From Lichenostomus cassidix (lineage: Eukaryota > Chordata > Aves > Passeriformes > Meliphagidae), in NCBI GenBank assembly GCA_008360975.2, contig CM039211.1, positions 1,320,038 to 1,384,037 of the forward strand: a stretch of 64,000 bases of DNA. The letters are read 5' to 3'. Under the pieces are notes generated by a model. That model was given only the letters and a program-made list of their open reading frames with translations, made no database searches and was not told the DNA's origin. The translations under genes were made by a program, and so were the position numbers. Of this stretch, positions 22,916 through 35,699 are shown in pieces; within the stretch, counting starts at the first letter, position 1, and every line of letters starts with the position of its first letter.

Positions 22916-25264
22916 CCTTACCTTTTCCTGGAATCTGCTAATATCCAGTCCTTTGTGTTTGTGGACACTCCTGTGCTCTGGAAAATGTTTTCTTTGCTAG
23001 GAACAGTAGCAGGGTCATCATTACACACTGGCCTTAATCAGGTGGAAATATAGGTTTGCTTAGATTTAATCCTGCTCCCCCTTCACCTCTGACCTCAGCC
23101 ACACTGTTGGTTGTCCTGTTTAACACTCAGATTTTGTCATTGGGAATTGAGCTGCACTGGGGAGACAGAGAATGAGCAGCTCAGCTGTCAAATTAAATTA
23201 GCATTTAGTGCAGCGTGGGCAGAGGTCACATGGAGCTGGCCAGGCATCCTGCATGGTTAGCTCACAGGGTGACTGGGAGAAAGGGGGGAAAAATGGGGCA
23301 AAGTGATTAATTCTGCATTTGGGAAAGACAAGGTGAGATGCTTGTCTCATCTATGAAGTTCTATGGGGGCTGTAGCATTGAAATCTCAGGTTTGAGAGTC
23401 TTAAAAACACACCAGTGAGGTGTCTGGAGAAGGGAGATACCTGAAGAAACCCTGAGGGGTTTATAGACATACAAAAGTATATGTGGCTTGCAATATTAGG
23501 GTTGGACTTCGGTTATTTCAACTCAAAATTGTGGGATTTTTGTCGTGCAGACCTGAGTGTGGCCTCATGGTGCCAGAATCCTGATGGAGACTGCTATCCC
23601 AAATCTGAATATGTAAATCCGAGGGAAATTAACACCTCAGAGAGCTGAGTGTAGGGGTGGGAAAGCAGTCATGTGAGTTTGGCTGGAGTTTGCTCCTGCT
23701 CTTGATCACAGTAGTCTGTTCATTAGATATGAGCAGTTCAGTGTTGAGGACTAGTAATTTCACTCAGAAAAAATCATGGTTATGAAGGAGCTAGGATGAA
23801 GGTTTGGGAAAGATTTCCCATTCTGGTATTTTGTAGAATTAAATATAACTCTGATTCACGTTCTCCATTCTAAGATACTCTGATCTGTTCTCTCTGTTTT
23901 CAGCTTTAAATGAGCTGGAAGGAAGCTTCCCATGCTTGGTGTCTGCCTGTGATTTTGGTTTGGTTTGGGTTTCTTTTGGCTTTTTGTGTTTGTGGGGTTT
24001 GTTTTTATTTTTGAGGTGTTGGGTTTTTTTGGGAGTTTTTTTTTTGTTTTGTTTTGTTTTGTTTTGTTAATGTTTCAGATAATAACCCATTCTACTGTTT
24101 TGGAAAATAGAATTGGGGGCCAGGAGAATAGATTAGTTTTTCAAATTTCAAGTTTCTTTCACTGAGCAGATGCACTAGGTATCTAGATGTTATTGGATAT
24201 GATTTTCATTTTCCCCCACATATGTGCTTGAGGCCAGGAAGAGAAAAAATTATGAGGGTTGATTTTTTTTTTGTCCCCCTTTGTTTTCCACTGTTAAGTG
24301 CCCAGGCACTGTGATGCTGAAAGTGTGAAAGCCTTGGCTGTATCCCTTGTGCAAACAAATTTGAGAGGTTGCATGTAGCAAGTTAATGCTTCTGGTCTTG
24401 TGTATAAACATTTATCTGACCTGTGCTGGATATCCTGATTTTGCTGCTCATGCACAGACCTCCTACATGTGTAATTTTTAACAAAAATAACAAAAATTTC
24501 CATGTAGGCATGGAAAACGGGTGGTTCTTGACTGCAGTGACAACTTAGAGCACATGGAATCTGTGTGCTTGAGGTTTGGACCACTGGGAAGGAAGAGAGC
24601 AGAGTGAATCACACTTGGGTTAAAAAGGCAGTTTTTGAGCCACTTGGAGCTAAGCCAAAGGCAAATAAAACTCCACTGTGCTTCTTCAATAACTTTCATT
24701 TCCAAGTTTGTTAAACTTGAGCTCTCCATTCATGTCATTGTCACTAATTTCATTTTCTCCTCAGTTTTTCCTGATTTTTTTTTTTTTTTTCTATTTGAGC
24801 TGTCCCATTTCTTTTGGGCAGCAGCTCATGGTCCTGCCTGCGGGTCCTGTGCAGATCACAGGGTATGAATCACCAAGCTGTGGCACATTGAACTCTGGAA
24901 ACAAGTCCTGGGAATCTGGAGCATCATGTCCTCTGCTGTCCCCAGATGCCTGCAAAGGCTCCTAGCAGACTTGGTGTCACCTTGTCCCTGCACTGCTTGA
25001 AGGAAACATCCTGGAGCACTTATTAGCTGCTGCTTTAGGTGGAGAGGAAAAGCTGTGTGGCTTTGGCCATCATCTGTGAGCCCACAAGGGGAAGGAATTT
25101 GATTAACTTTTTGATATGAGCAACCTTGATTCATGGTCAGCTTGGCAGGGGAATGCACTGTTCACACAGAGTCATTTCAGGCTCCAGGATCATTGGTGTC
25201 TGAGCTTTTTGGCAGGGCATTGTTGTTAATATAATGAAATAAGATTTGAGTCACATGTTGGAAA
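22916..25264. other. Intergenic, no gene found
   Basis: Non-coding. Notable only for a G/T-rich low-complexity stretch at 23955-24070 and a T run at 24778-24793. Overlapping short ORFs on both strands near 24.3-25.2 kb look random. Confidence 0.6.
23955..24070 (+). repeat. G/T-rich low complexity with (GTTTT)n
   Basis: Degenerate ggtttgg and ttttg sequence ending in four GTTTT units at about 24046-24065. The 66-codon ORF across it is a composition artefact. Confidence 0.85.
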
Positions 25265-25340
25265 CCTCCAAACCATCTTTGGAGGTTTTCAAGTCCAGCC
25301 TGGTTGAAGCCCTGAGTGTTCTGGAATAATCCTGTGGCTC
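25265..25340 (+). mobile_element. Small CR1 3'-region fragment
   Basis: Contains ccatctttggaggttttcaa followed by gtccagcctggttgaagccctgag. This matches the CR1 landmark of a hit reading ctttggaggttttcaagacc and then ggataaagccctgag. Only about 75 bases are recognisable; downstream sequence to 25400 may be decayed CR1. Confidence 0.5.
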
Positions 25341-28300
25341 ATCCAGGATGACTGAAGGTCTGCAGAGGACCCTAGCTGATCCAGATCCTCAAAATTAATT
25401 ATTTTTGTCATGCAGCATCACCATTCTAGTGGGGATTTATCTTCTATGAAGGCTTAGCCTCAGTTTCCATATCCTGCCCTTCCTTTTGTTTTTTTCTTTT
25501 TCAGACGTGTAGAAGCTGCCTAAACACCATTTAAATACTGAATTCTGCCATCTTCTCTTCACATTTTAAGCAGACCTACAGAAATTAACTATGAAGCTTA
25601 GCTGACATTGTTAGTTTTTTAAAAATCCATCAGTGATGTCATCACAAATTAAATTAGTCCTAAATTTATTTATTTATTAGGTTCTCATAGGTAAAGAGAA
25701 GAAGTTGCAGAATCAGGAAGAGTTATCTGACTTATCCAACTATAAATTGGAAAGAAGGATTTTTTGAGATGGCATATAAAATAAATGCCCTGGATGATTT
25801 ACTGTGACATTTTCTGACAACCTTTATTGTTATGGAAGCAGCTGCCCCCTTGTTTATTTCAAAAACATTGCTTCCACACTGGGTTTACTTTCCCCCTCTC
25901 CTCCTCCAGCTAAAAGCATCTATTTTTGATGCTTTGTGAAAAATTTTCAAGGGGCAAAAGTCGTCCCCAAAAATACCCCTTAGCTGCATGGCTGTTTGTT
26001 TTTTTTTTTTTTAATACATTATCCACCTGAATAAGAGCATGGGTTTTTTAAAAGTGTAGACTGAATAGAAAATGTCACTGGAAAGCTCTTATTTTTTTCG
26101 TATCAACCATACAGCTCAGGGATTTTGTTCACTTTTCCAGGATTGGGAAGAAGTGAGTAGAATAAATGAAAAATACCATACAGATTTCAGTGATCTGGAC
26201 TCCTAGGCTTGCCAGGGAGAGTCCAGGGACTCCCTGCCAGGGGAAAAAACAGCTTAGTCCCTTGGGTGAGTTGTTAGAAAGTGGGAGAAGTTTCACAGTG
26301 AAGTCCCTGCAGGCTGTGACAAGAAGCACCTGAAAACCATGTGCTGAAATTGTCCTGCTGGGAGAAGAAGGGAAATCTATTTTTTTCAGGATATGTTGGG
26401 TTTTCCAGCCGTTTTTCTGGGTGTGGAACAAAGCAGATGCACAATCCAGACCTTTCTCTTCCTGTCTTCTGCTCTGGGTTGGTTTCTTGCTGCCTGCTAT
26501 TTCCTTTCATTCTGGGACAGCTGTGATGGGTTAATTACTTTGTTGGGATAAATTTATTGGGGTACCTAAGTTCAGCTGTTAACATTGGTGATTAAGGGGA
26601 AAGTATCACACTGGCATTTCTAAACAGAATTAACTTTCTTTATTGTGAAGTTTTATCTTTGGGTGGAGGATAGCAAGAGGTGGAAATCTCTCCTACTACT
26701 TTTGACAGCTGGTACTGAAAATTGAGCAACAAAATTGGACTTTCACCACTTACAAATGGCAGTGACTACTTCTGTCACACCTTCTTGGGATTTTGTGCTT
26801 TAGAACTTGCACTTTCCAGCTGTCTGAAATGAAAAATAAGGCTCTCATTATCCCAAATCAGTCTGTCACTCCACAAGGTGTAAAGCAGTCCTAAGTGTTT
26901 ATCAGGACTTTCAGGAGCCAGGAGGTCAAAGCTGCTTTTCACCCATGAAAGTAATGCATTTGCATCTTGGGAGATGCTTGCTAATGTGTCCCCTGATCCT
27001 TTTGAACTGCTTTGGTCTCCACACCACTAAAGCACTTTGTTCACTGAGAAATGAAAACCTGGAAAGGAACCTCCCCCTGGAAGCTTCTCTGAGGATTTGT
27101 CACCTGGTAATCTTGGAGCAGTTAAGAGCAGGCTGGGGGTGTGAGGAGGAGAAATTCCCATTCTGGAGAGACAGGGGAAGCCACAGCACCAAATGAAGTA
27201 CCCAAAACTCTGTTTCACTCAAATTCACCCCCTCTCCATCAATCCTGGAGTTACCAATGCACATTTTCAGCTGAGAGAAAACCCAGGGGTGGAAGAGAAT
27301 TTGCTTCTCAATCCTCTGTCTCCCTGCTGATGGCACAGTCTGAGCTGTCTCAGCTTGCACAGTCCTGAGCTCATTTCAGAGTGCTGAAAGGGTCTTGACA
27401 AACCACAATGGGGCTCACTGCAGTGGATATGGAAACAAATATCCAGGCCAAGAGGGCACTTTGCTCCTGAATGAAGGCCTGCATTTCGAGTGCCTGCTGC
27501 CCGCTCTCTGTCCAAATCTGAGCCTGAGCAGGCTGAAAACAACCCTTTTGATGCCTGAAAATAACCTGAGAGCCTGAAAATTAACTTGCCTGCTTTTTAG
27601 ACTTTGGTGCACCATAATGCAGTGGCTTGTTTCCATGGTGCCTGTTTTCTGTGCAGCTCTCTGATTCTATTAGCAAATTAAAAACCTTGTATCTGCCTTC
27701 TTTTTTTCCATCCCGGACCCAGCGCTGAAGATCACCTTTGAAGCAATCACTCTGATAATAAATGGAGTCTCCATGGTGACTTGCAGGTGTAAGTGTTGTA
27801 ATGAAGCAAGAAGGATGTTTTTCTCAAACTCCCTGCTCAAAATAACCCAGGTGCCCCTCAGGTCACCTCTCTGTGGCATTGTCTTGCCTCGTGAAAAAGG
27901 CAGTGGTGCCTGCATAAAAAATGGGAGTGTGATTCACATCAGCTGGTCCAAAACATTGTTATGTTAGGTCTCCTCTTGTCCCTGCAACTGTCCTGTGATC
28001 ATAAAGGAAATCTTGTTCGTGTGATGGACAAGATGTTCCTCCACCTGAAAGAGGAATTATCACCTGTGTGAGATCAGACAAGTGGGGCTTTTTCTGAGAC
28101 ACTTTAAACACCTCAGCTGAATAAGTTTCATACAAAGCTTTCAGTGCCCAAACGGCAGCAGAAAGATCTTGGTGAGAGTTTGTTTTTTTCAGAAAGATTT
28201 CAGTTCCCTGGAAAACTTTTTTTGGAGAGTTGGGATGCTCAGAGTGAGTTTTTTGCAGCTGGGTTGTTTGTCATTGCATCACCACCGGTGGCTTTAGTCA

Positions 28301-29094
28301 CTTATGGCAAGACAAAATCTAGAAATAAATGTAGGTAGGAATTGGTTTTATGGGAGTTTTGAGTGACAACACCTGCCAGGTAGTCCACTGAATGCCAGAA
28401 ATAACAAAAACCTGGTTTATATGTGGTTTAGTGCCTCTTAGTGTACACTGAGCCCTCACAGAACTCTTCCCTACGTTGAGATGTTTATAAAACTTTTTTT
28501 TCTTTTGCCTCTCGTGAATTTTTTTTGTTTCTAACTTCATATGGATGAGTTTGCAGCACAGTCTGCTTCTCTTCAGCATGATGAATTTGTCTTTGGCTGC
28601 TTAACCTCCTAGGGGTGCTAAACCTCTGTCCCAATTAAATCTGTTGAATAGGTTTGGGGTGGGAGTGGAAGTGGCTAAATAGATATATGTGACCACAACA
28701 TACTTCAGTATATCAATGCCATTGACACAGCTTCTTAGGAAACAAGGTTCTCTTCAAAAACTTGACAAAAAACTCAAACCCTAGAACTAAGCTCTAAATC
28801 CTCAGTGGCATCTGTTCCCTGTGTGCTATTTTGGACACCTTCCTCCACACTGAATGCCTGAGCCCATCCAAAATTTAGATTAATAGCCATTACTGAACTG
28901 TTCTCCTATTTGCTGATAGGTATCTCAGCTGCTGCAGTTTTCCCAAGTGCCTTTCCAAGTGCTCTTTATTGCTTTTAAAGCTTTAAAGGTGCAGTGACCT
29001 TCATGCCAAAGCAGGGAATAATTTGTACTGAATAATTATATTTCAGATCTTCTAAATTCTTCGGTTTTTAGCATTTTTCTTTAATTTCTTAGCC
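25341..29094. other. Intergenic, no gene found
   Basis: Non-coding. A T run occurs at about 26000-26012. Dense overlapping ORFs of 60-100 codons at 26.1-28.6 kb on both strands have no consistent frame, start context or domain. I see no splice-linked exon set. Confidence 0.6.
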
Positions 29095-29225
29095 TGGAGC
29101 AGGGAAGGCTCTGGGGAGACCTTAGAGCATCTTTCAGCACCTAAAGGGGCTTAAAGGGATTTTCCTCAAGGACAGGGAGGGACAGGACAAGGAGGAATGG
29201 CTTTCAGGTGAAGGAGGGCAGGTTC
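29095..29225 (+). mobile_element. CR1 LINE fragment
   Basis: Carries the CR1 order gaaggctctggggagacctt, agagcatctttcagcaccta aaggggctt, then gacagggagggacaggacaaggaggaatggcttt. This corresponds to the CR1 segment just upstream of the 3' UTR. It is cut off at both ends and lacks the 3' tail. Confidence 0.75.
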
Positions 29226-29760
29226 AGGAAGAACTGAAACAGTGAGCCTTGGAAATTCCACTTCTCTTGGCCTTTCCAAAGCCAGGACCCTGTAAGGAAG
29301 GCTGAGAGTAACTAAGATTCAATCACTGCTCACATTGCTGAGGGCTGACAAAAGGAGTTGCTGATTTTCCTTTTGCAGTAAAAAATCCAAAGGATATTGC
29401 AAGGGCCAGAGCATCTGCTGATGTAAATTACCACAATTTTACTGGTTTTGGATTTCATATCCCGTTAACCAGCTGGGAATGTGTCCTTGGGAGATAGTTT
29501 AATGATTTACACCACCAACATTGAGGCAGATGAAAAAGAAACATTAAAAAAGCAATATGCTTAGGTCGATATATGGGACATTAAAGGTCTACATTAAAAA
29601 AAAATATAAATTAGAAGAAGCTTTTACTTTGTTGCTAGTTTGGAAAAGGGTTTTTAGTAGTTTGATTGCATGGTCGTGTGGCCTTTTCAAATCTGAGGCT
29701 TTTTGTTTGTAATTACAGGCTTTACAGATGAAAAAAAGTTAAAAATAGCACAGAATAGTG

Positions 29761-29850
29761 GCCCTGCTCCTGCAAATGCTCAAGTGTTCTCACAAGTAAG
29801 ACCTTAGACTTCAAAGGGGTCTAAGGTCCTTACATGAGCAATGTGAAGTG
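29761..29850. repeat. Possible ancient amniote interspersed repeat with internal palindrome
   Basis: The segment begins gccctgctcctgcaaatgct, has a central inverted repeat GACCTTAGAC (29800-29809) / GTCTAAGGTC (29819-29828), and continues ccttacatgagcaatgtga. The inverted repeat is certain. The overall layout, with gctcctgcaaa, a palindrome and acatgagca, recalls an old CR1-related repeat common in reptile and bird genomes; that identity is from memory. Confidence 0.5.
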
Positions 29851-29984
29851 CAGAATTTATGTGTTTTAATTCTCTTTCTCCTGAGTTGTTTTCTCCTGGT
29901 GTAACTTGGGGTGCTTCGTTTTGAAAACCAGACCAAGGACATCTGGAAATTCCTAGGGTAATCTAATTACCTGCTAATAAACAG

Positions 29985-30051
29985 ATTTTTTTTTTCCCCC
30001 CCTTTCTTCCCACCCCCCACCTTCCCATTTTCCTCCCTCCTTCCCTCCACA
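29985..30051 (+). repeat. Polypyrimidine tract
   Basis: About 65 bases almost entirely C and T (runs of T, then C, then alternating ccttccctcc). The purine complement is on the - strand. Further T run at about 30067-30085. Confidence 0.85.
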
Positions 30052-30462
30052 CACTAGATTTCTTTGCTGTGCTTTTTTTTTTTTTCTTTCCCTGAGTGTT
30101 TGTGAAAGGCTGAAATTAACTTCTGGCTCGTGACATTTGTGCCAGAACCACATGTCCTGGTCAGGCATAAAATCAAAGATGTGACAGATGTGTTGCTCAT
30201 CTCCTTCTGGTCCAGCAGCTCCTGTAGGTGTGCCACCAAAAATGTGGGGATAAATGAAACTCTGCAACACTATTTTTTGGGGAGAAGCATTCCTTTATCC
30301 CAGGCTGGGGAGCATGAGGGAATAGCTCCACCTAGGTGTGCACAGCTTTCTAAACTTTCCACTTATTTATGCATTTTAAGCAAAAAAATTGGTTCTAAAA
30401 TACATATTCTCTTTGTTAATTAGTATTTTATCTTCTGTTTGTTATTGTTTTCTCATGGTAAC

Positions 30463-30516
30463 TAGTCTACATTTTTCTGTATCTTTCTGTAGTCTACATT
30501 TTTCATTATCTTTTTT
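30463..30516 (+). repeat. 27-bp imperfect tandem duplication
   Basis: Two copies starting tagtctacatttttc at 30463 and 30490, differing in their second halves (tgtatctttctg versus attatcttttt). Confidence 0.8.
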
Positions 30517-33500
30517 TCACAGGCAGGGAGTTTCCAGCATATGTTGAATTGCCTTTGATAGTCTTTTCTTTATCTTCTGGTCACTCCAACTCATCCTTGG
30601 AGGGATATAAATTCTGGATTCCAGGTGTCCAGAGTTTAGCTCCCCCAGGCCTTCTTCACTGAAGCTTATCAGGGTTAGTTTAGCACAACCTAAAAGTTTT
30701 AGTGATCTAATAAACACACTCTAAAAATAACAATCTGCGAAAAAAACTCAGCTGCATTCTGGCTAAAGTGGAAAACCCCGCTGCTTAACTTCTTGTGGGT
30801 AATACCCTGCTTATGTTTAAGTACAACAATTAGCTAAAAATTAATTAAAACCATTAATTGGAAAAATTAATTAGGAAAGGTATTTCATTTCCAACAGGTG
30901 CTGGGGGGACATTGCTGGTGCCAGCAGGGCTCTGGAGAAGGACAGGCTGGCACATCAAAGGCTTTAGGTGTCTCCCTGCAGCTGGATTTCACAGAGACCT
31001 CCCTCTCTCTGCTGGTTTCCTCCCCCTGATGCTCTGTGGGGTTGGGATGGACAAGTGGACAGAGGAGGGGTCAGTGGCATTGCACCCTGGGCTGGCAGCT
31101 GGCCAGAGCTGTCCGAGCAGAGGCTGTTTGCACAGCTTTGGTCTCTGCTGTGTTTTGTGCTCAGGAGGCTCCAAGGGAAGGTAAGTGTGACCCAGCCAAG
31201 GCACATTACAACTTGGCTGATTCAGCCCAGTTAGTCCTGAATGCCAAAAGCAGCAGATTCCAGGGAAGCTGCTGGGAGAGGGGAGCTGCTTCCACAGCTT
31301 CCCACTGAAATCCTGTGTGTGTCTTTGTGTGCTGGGCTGGGGGAGCAGTGCTTTGCTTTCCAGCCAGATTAGCAATCCTGCTCTTGCCCCTTCCATCTGC
31401 TGTGGGCCCCTCTTTCTGTCTGATTCTGACACTTCCCAGGCCTCCCTGCAGGTTTGCATCCATGCCTCACAAAGGTACACAGCAAACAGGTCCTTCATCT
31501 GACTCCCATTTGGGTTAATGAGAATCTTTCCACTCACTTCAATGGCAGCTGGAGTGAGTCTTTCATCTTTCCTCCTCAGAAACTGGTTGGTTGAGGTCCC
31601 TTTTTGTTCTTCTTGTGCTGGCCTTTGTCCCCACCATCTCTGAGCACTTCAGTCAGCAGCAGATTGCTCTGTCTTGCTCTGGCACTCTTATCCTCTGTTG
31701 GGGAATAATAGTGTCTAGAGTGTTCTGCATGTCCCCATCTTTAGCTGGGGCTAAGTGGCAAAGATGAAAGGACAGATTTTCAAGATGTGAACAAGAGTCT
31801 GCTGTGGCTTTTCAAAGATATTTAGAAGCTGCAGAAACCACCACTTTGTTCCTGCTCCTTTAAGCCCCGTAACTGTCCTGAAAAGACCCAGCATTAAATA
31901 GGTCAGGAAAGGTCATGGGGAAGGTCTGCTGCACAGGGAGCTGGGGAAGCATCAGCTCCACATCTGCTGCCTCTGGACACTCCCTCCCCTGAGACATGGA
32001 CACCTCCCAGCCTCGGGCTCACCACAAAATGTCACTGGAGAAGAATTCTACCTGGAAATGCCACTCTCCTGCAGCACATGATGGTGGGTGTTGGCTGATT
32101 TCACCCTTCAAAGGCTTCCCTGCCTTTCCTCAGTGACCATTTTGCATCATTTGAGGTTCCATGATTTAAGGAAATATGAACAGAGTAATATTTTCAGGGC
32201 CCAGAACATCACAGAGTGACCACTGTGTGACTCTGGCTTAAGGTTTCAGAGGCAAAGAGCAACCCAGGGCTTTGCTCCTTTCGTTCAGGAATGAGGCAGG
32301 AGGCAAACAAAACAGAACAAACCAAACCACAACACATCTGCAAACTGCTGCCTGTTGACACAACACAGCTCGATTTCAACAGCAGAAAGTTGTCTGCTTT
32401 TTTGGCTGCTCTCAGGTGCTCAGATATGCACACTGCAGCAATTAGTTATGCCAGCAATTAGCTGCACCTCCGAAAAATAGAGTCCTTCATTAAGACCTGG
32501 CCCGAGATGTCAAGACCCAGCAGTTCACCTGGAACCTTTGAAGTCTTTGGATGTTGAAAGTCTAACAGTAATCATGTGTAAACACACAAATGCTTCCCTA
32601 GGATGTCACAACCACATGAAAGGCAGACTGGAGCACTTTGGTGAGAGTGCAAGAAGGGGCAGGACAAAAGTTTGAAGATCCTGAGTCAAAATTTTCATAA
32701 TAAACATCATTATTTTAATGGAAAATGTGTCCCTTTGACCAAATTTTCTTCCCAGTTATGGTGGTGCACATTTGTGGCACTTGGTAGAGTAACTGAGTCA
32801 GATTCCAGAGCAGGACTGGTGTTCCCTGGGGAGGGCATGTGACTGGTCATTTAATGACACCCTTTGTATTAAAGTGTTGCTGAATGGTTGCTTGAAAAGC
32901 TTGTGAAATTATATCCTTGACACCTTGGCTGACAGGTAGGAAGAGATCATTAAAATAATCTCTGCAGTCAGGTAATGACCGGGCTTAGCTCCCGAAACTG
33001 ATGTATTAGGGAAGAGACTGAAATGAAAAAAAAAATAAAAATAGGAACTGACATTGCTCAAAGAGAGTTTGTGGCCCATAAAGCAGAGGCCATTTTGAGC
33101 CAACAGGATATATATAGGAACACTGCTGCTCTAAAGGCCTTTTCCAGTTGGCAGTAGACAATTAATTCTTCCTGAGCCTTAACAAACCCATCTGCAAAAG
33201 GTGCTGTGCCCTTTGTCAAATGAGACTGATGTGGCACTGACAGAAGAAAAAAGAAAAAAAATTGAGCCTTGCCAGAATAAACACTTGGAAGCTACCAATC
33301 AGACACCCACAAGTGCTGCTGTTTGGCAGATTTACTGTTTTAACAGCCCTCCAAGATGGGGACAATAAGGTTGTTATGCAGAGCTGAGACCAAAACGATG
33401 CTTAATGACCTGAGGCAAGCAGCTGTGGTGTGATCTCCTTTCCATGTGCTGCTCGTTTGTGCATTTGAGGGACAGGAGAGCAGAGCAGTGGGAAAGGAAA

Positions 33501-33685
33501 ACAGGATTTTAATGCTAGAAAACCCACTCTTTTCAGGAGAGAAGCCAGAGCAGAAAAGGGTTTTGATCCAGAAAGGTTTTTTTTGCGTTTTCCCCTGTGA
33601 GAGCTCAGAAGCAGAGGGAAAAAAGCATGCACAAGGATTTATTCTTGACTTTGCTCTCTCCTGGGCAACACCACACAGATCTCCA

Positions 33686-34110
33686 GGCTGGAGCACCTCT
33701 GCTATGGACACAGGCTGAGAGAGATGGGGCTGTCCAGCTGGGGAAAAGAAAGCTCCAAGGAGACCTCATAGCATTTTTCAGTACCTAAAGGAGCTTCAAG
33801 AGAGCTGGAGGAGAATGTTTTTACAAGGGCATGGAGGGATGTGACAAGGGGGAATGGGTTTAAACTGGCAGAAAGCACATTTAGATCAAATATTGGGATA
33901 TAATTCTTCACTGTGAGCATGGGGAGGCCCTGGCACAGGTTTTCCAGAGAAGCTGTGGCTGCCCATGGATCCCTGGAAGTGTCCAAGGCCAGGTTGGATG
34001 GGGCTTGGAGCAGCCTGGTCTGGTAGAAGATGTCCCTGCTTGTGGCAGGAGGTGGGAATGGGATCATCTTTAAGGTCTCTTCCAATCCAAACTATTCCAT
34101 GATTCACAAT
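33686..34110 (+). mobile_element. CR1 LINE 3' end, about 425 bp
   Basis: A well-preserved CR1 3' region. It shows ggctggagcacctctgctat, gacacaggctgagagagatg, then aaggagacctcatagcat, ttcagtacctaaaggagctt, gacaagggggaatgggttta, ggccaggttggatggggctt, ggagcagcctggtctggtag, and a terminal ggtctcttccaatccaaact attccatgattc. The orientation is +. The upstream part derives from the 3' end of the reverse-transcriptase ORF; frames across it are broken. The 5' end is truncated, as is typical for CR1. Confidence 0.92.
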
Positions 34111-34755
34111 ACTTCAGGTGCAGCAGATGGATGGTATCAATGCTTACCTTCATCACTCGTTCTCTGTGTATTTTGGGGTAATTCCTTTGCCTTTCTGGAA
34201 CATGAACTGATGTTGCTGTGTTTCTGAGCCAGGGGTGAAATCCTTTTAAGTGGAAAGCTGTGCTATTTTAATTTTGTTGTGTGGGTGAGATGAAATCCTC
34301 AAAAGAATGAACAGTCCTGTGCTTAATGTCCAACAGCTATCGAGGTCTCCGAACAATTACAAAGCCAGGTGGTGCTGAATAAAAAATGAAATCTCTGAGG
34401 TGTTTCCAGAGCTGAGCCAGTGAAGCACTTCCAGGCAGCCTGAATTTTTTCCCTGTGAATTCCCTGTGCAGTGCTGGGTGTTGGATTGAATGGCTCCATG
34501 AAATTACTCCAACCATAGACACCTAAACTTCTGTGACCTGTTTGCTCAAGAGAAGTTTTTGGGAGAATTTTGCTTTCCATGGAGGACTGAAACCTTTTTT
34601 CCCCAAAACCAGATATCTGAAATGCATTAATTTGCAATTTTGCAGTTGGGGTTACAGTTTAAAACACATGAAGGGAAAGTGGACAGCATTTTGCACAACA
34701 GGGTGAAGTCTGAAAGTAAGAACTGAGTGAGCCATATTTTCACTATGGAGCAGAA

Positions 34756-34868
34756 ATTTAGAAACTTGTTTGGATGGACTTTACCAGGAGGTACCAGACA
34801 CATTTCTAGAAACTCTGAAGCCACGTGTATTTAGCTTTCTGAAAATCATGTATCACTTTTGAAAATGT
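34756..34868 (+). repeat. Direct repeat copy 1 of a 113-bp segment
   Basis: Runs from atttagaaacttgtttggat to atcacttttgaaaatg. It is nearly identical to 35700-35812, with about five mismatches by eye, in the same orientation and 944 bp apart. Both copies give similar reverse-frame peptides (MAS-FLE-CLVPPGKVHPNKFL). I do not recognise it as a known repeat; it may be a local duplication or two insertions of an uncharacterised element. Confidence 0.9.
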
Positions 34869-34906
34869 AGGATTAGGATTAGGATTAGGAAAATGTAGGA
34901 TTAGGG
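34866..34906 (+). repeat. TTAGGA telomere-like short array
   Basis: Consecutive ggattaggattaggattagg followed by aaaatgtaggattaggg. The unit TTAGGA is one base from the vertebrate telomere hexamer. Three units plus a partial second block; directly abuts copy 1 of the 113-bp repeat. Confidence 0.8.
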
Positions 34907-35699
34907 CTTCTGGAACAGAATCCGCAGGCTCTGTCATTCAGATTCTGTCACTCAGACTTTGATTCAGAACTGGAAATCAGAGAAAATTAACAGCATTACA
35001 ATAAAAGACTTTTGGCTCTCCTGCCACTTTTAGGCTGAGTAAAGGTATTACCCTTCTCAAGAAGATAAATGATGGAGAGTACAGAAGGTAAAGACCCAGG
35101 TACTTGATTTCTGAGACAGACATGGGATCCTTGCTGCCAATCCACATAATTTATTGCAGGAGTCAAACATCTCATTTTACTGTGTCCATGCCAACCTGAC
35201 CTGCTGCAGGGAAGTAATTTCTTCTTCACATGTATAAGTAGTCTGTGGAGTTTTTTGGCTTCTCAGAGTATAATGAGGACATATTTCTTCTCACCACCAA
35301 GCCCTGGCTGGTGTTAACTTCATCTGTGCTTATCTGAACTCAAGCACCAAATGCTGGTGAAGGAATTGGAAGGTGTGTAGGGAAAAAAAAAAATTTTTGT
35401 TGTTTATTCAGAATTATGGGGTAAAATAGGCTGGTATCTTTGGCTGACAACATGCAGATCATAAGAATTGCCCAGTTTTGCCTGCTAGCCACTTCAGCAG
35501 CTGTCCCTGTTGGCAGGCAGGAGTTGTTTTATGGCATCTGACACCTCTTTCATGTGCCACTGTCTGTGCTGAGCTCTGTCTCAGCCACACTGGCTCCCAT
35601 TCTCCCTCTGCATGTTTTTCCCACAGCTTTTCTACAACTCCCAAGCCCTCTTTGCTCATCTTCCTTTGTCTCTTGAGATCCTTGGACTGTGAGTGAGAC

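Larger units (their letters stand above)
29226..33680. other. Intergenic, no gene found; short repeats inside
   Basis: Holds a possible ancient repeat with an inverted repeat (29761-29850), a polypyrimidine tract (29985-30051), a 27-bp tandem duplication (30463-30516) and a possible ancient repeat relic near 31500-31560. The 182-codon reverse ORF at 30989-31537 has no recognisable domain and overlaps other open frames, so I do not call it a gene. Confidence 0.6.

Noticed and set aside
30989..31537. 182-codon reverse ORF
   Set aside because: Longest open frame in the spacer, but no domain, no repeat-free conservation evidence, and overlapped by several other open frames; consistent with local low stop density.
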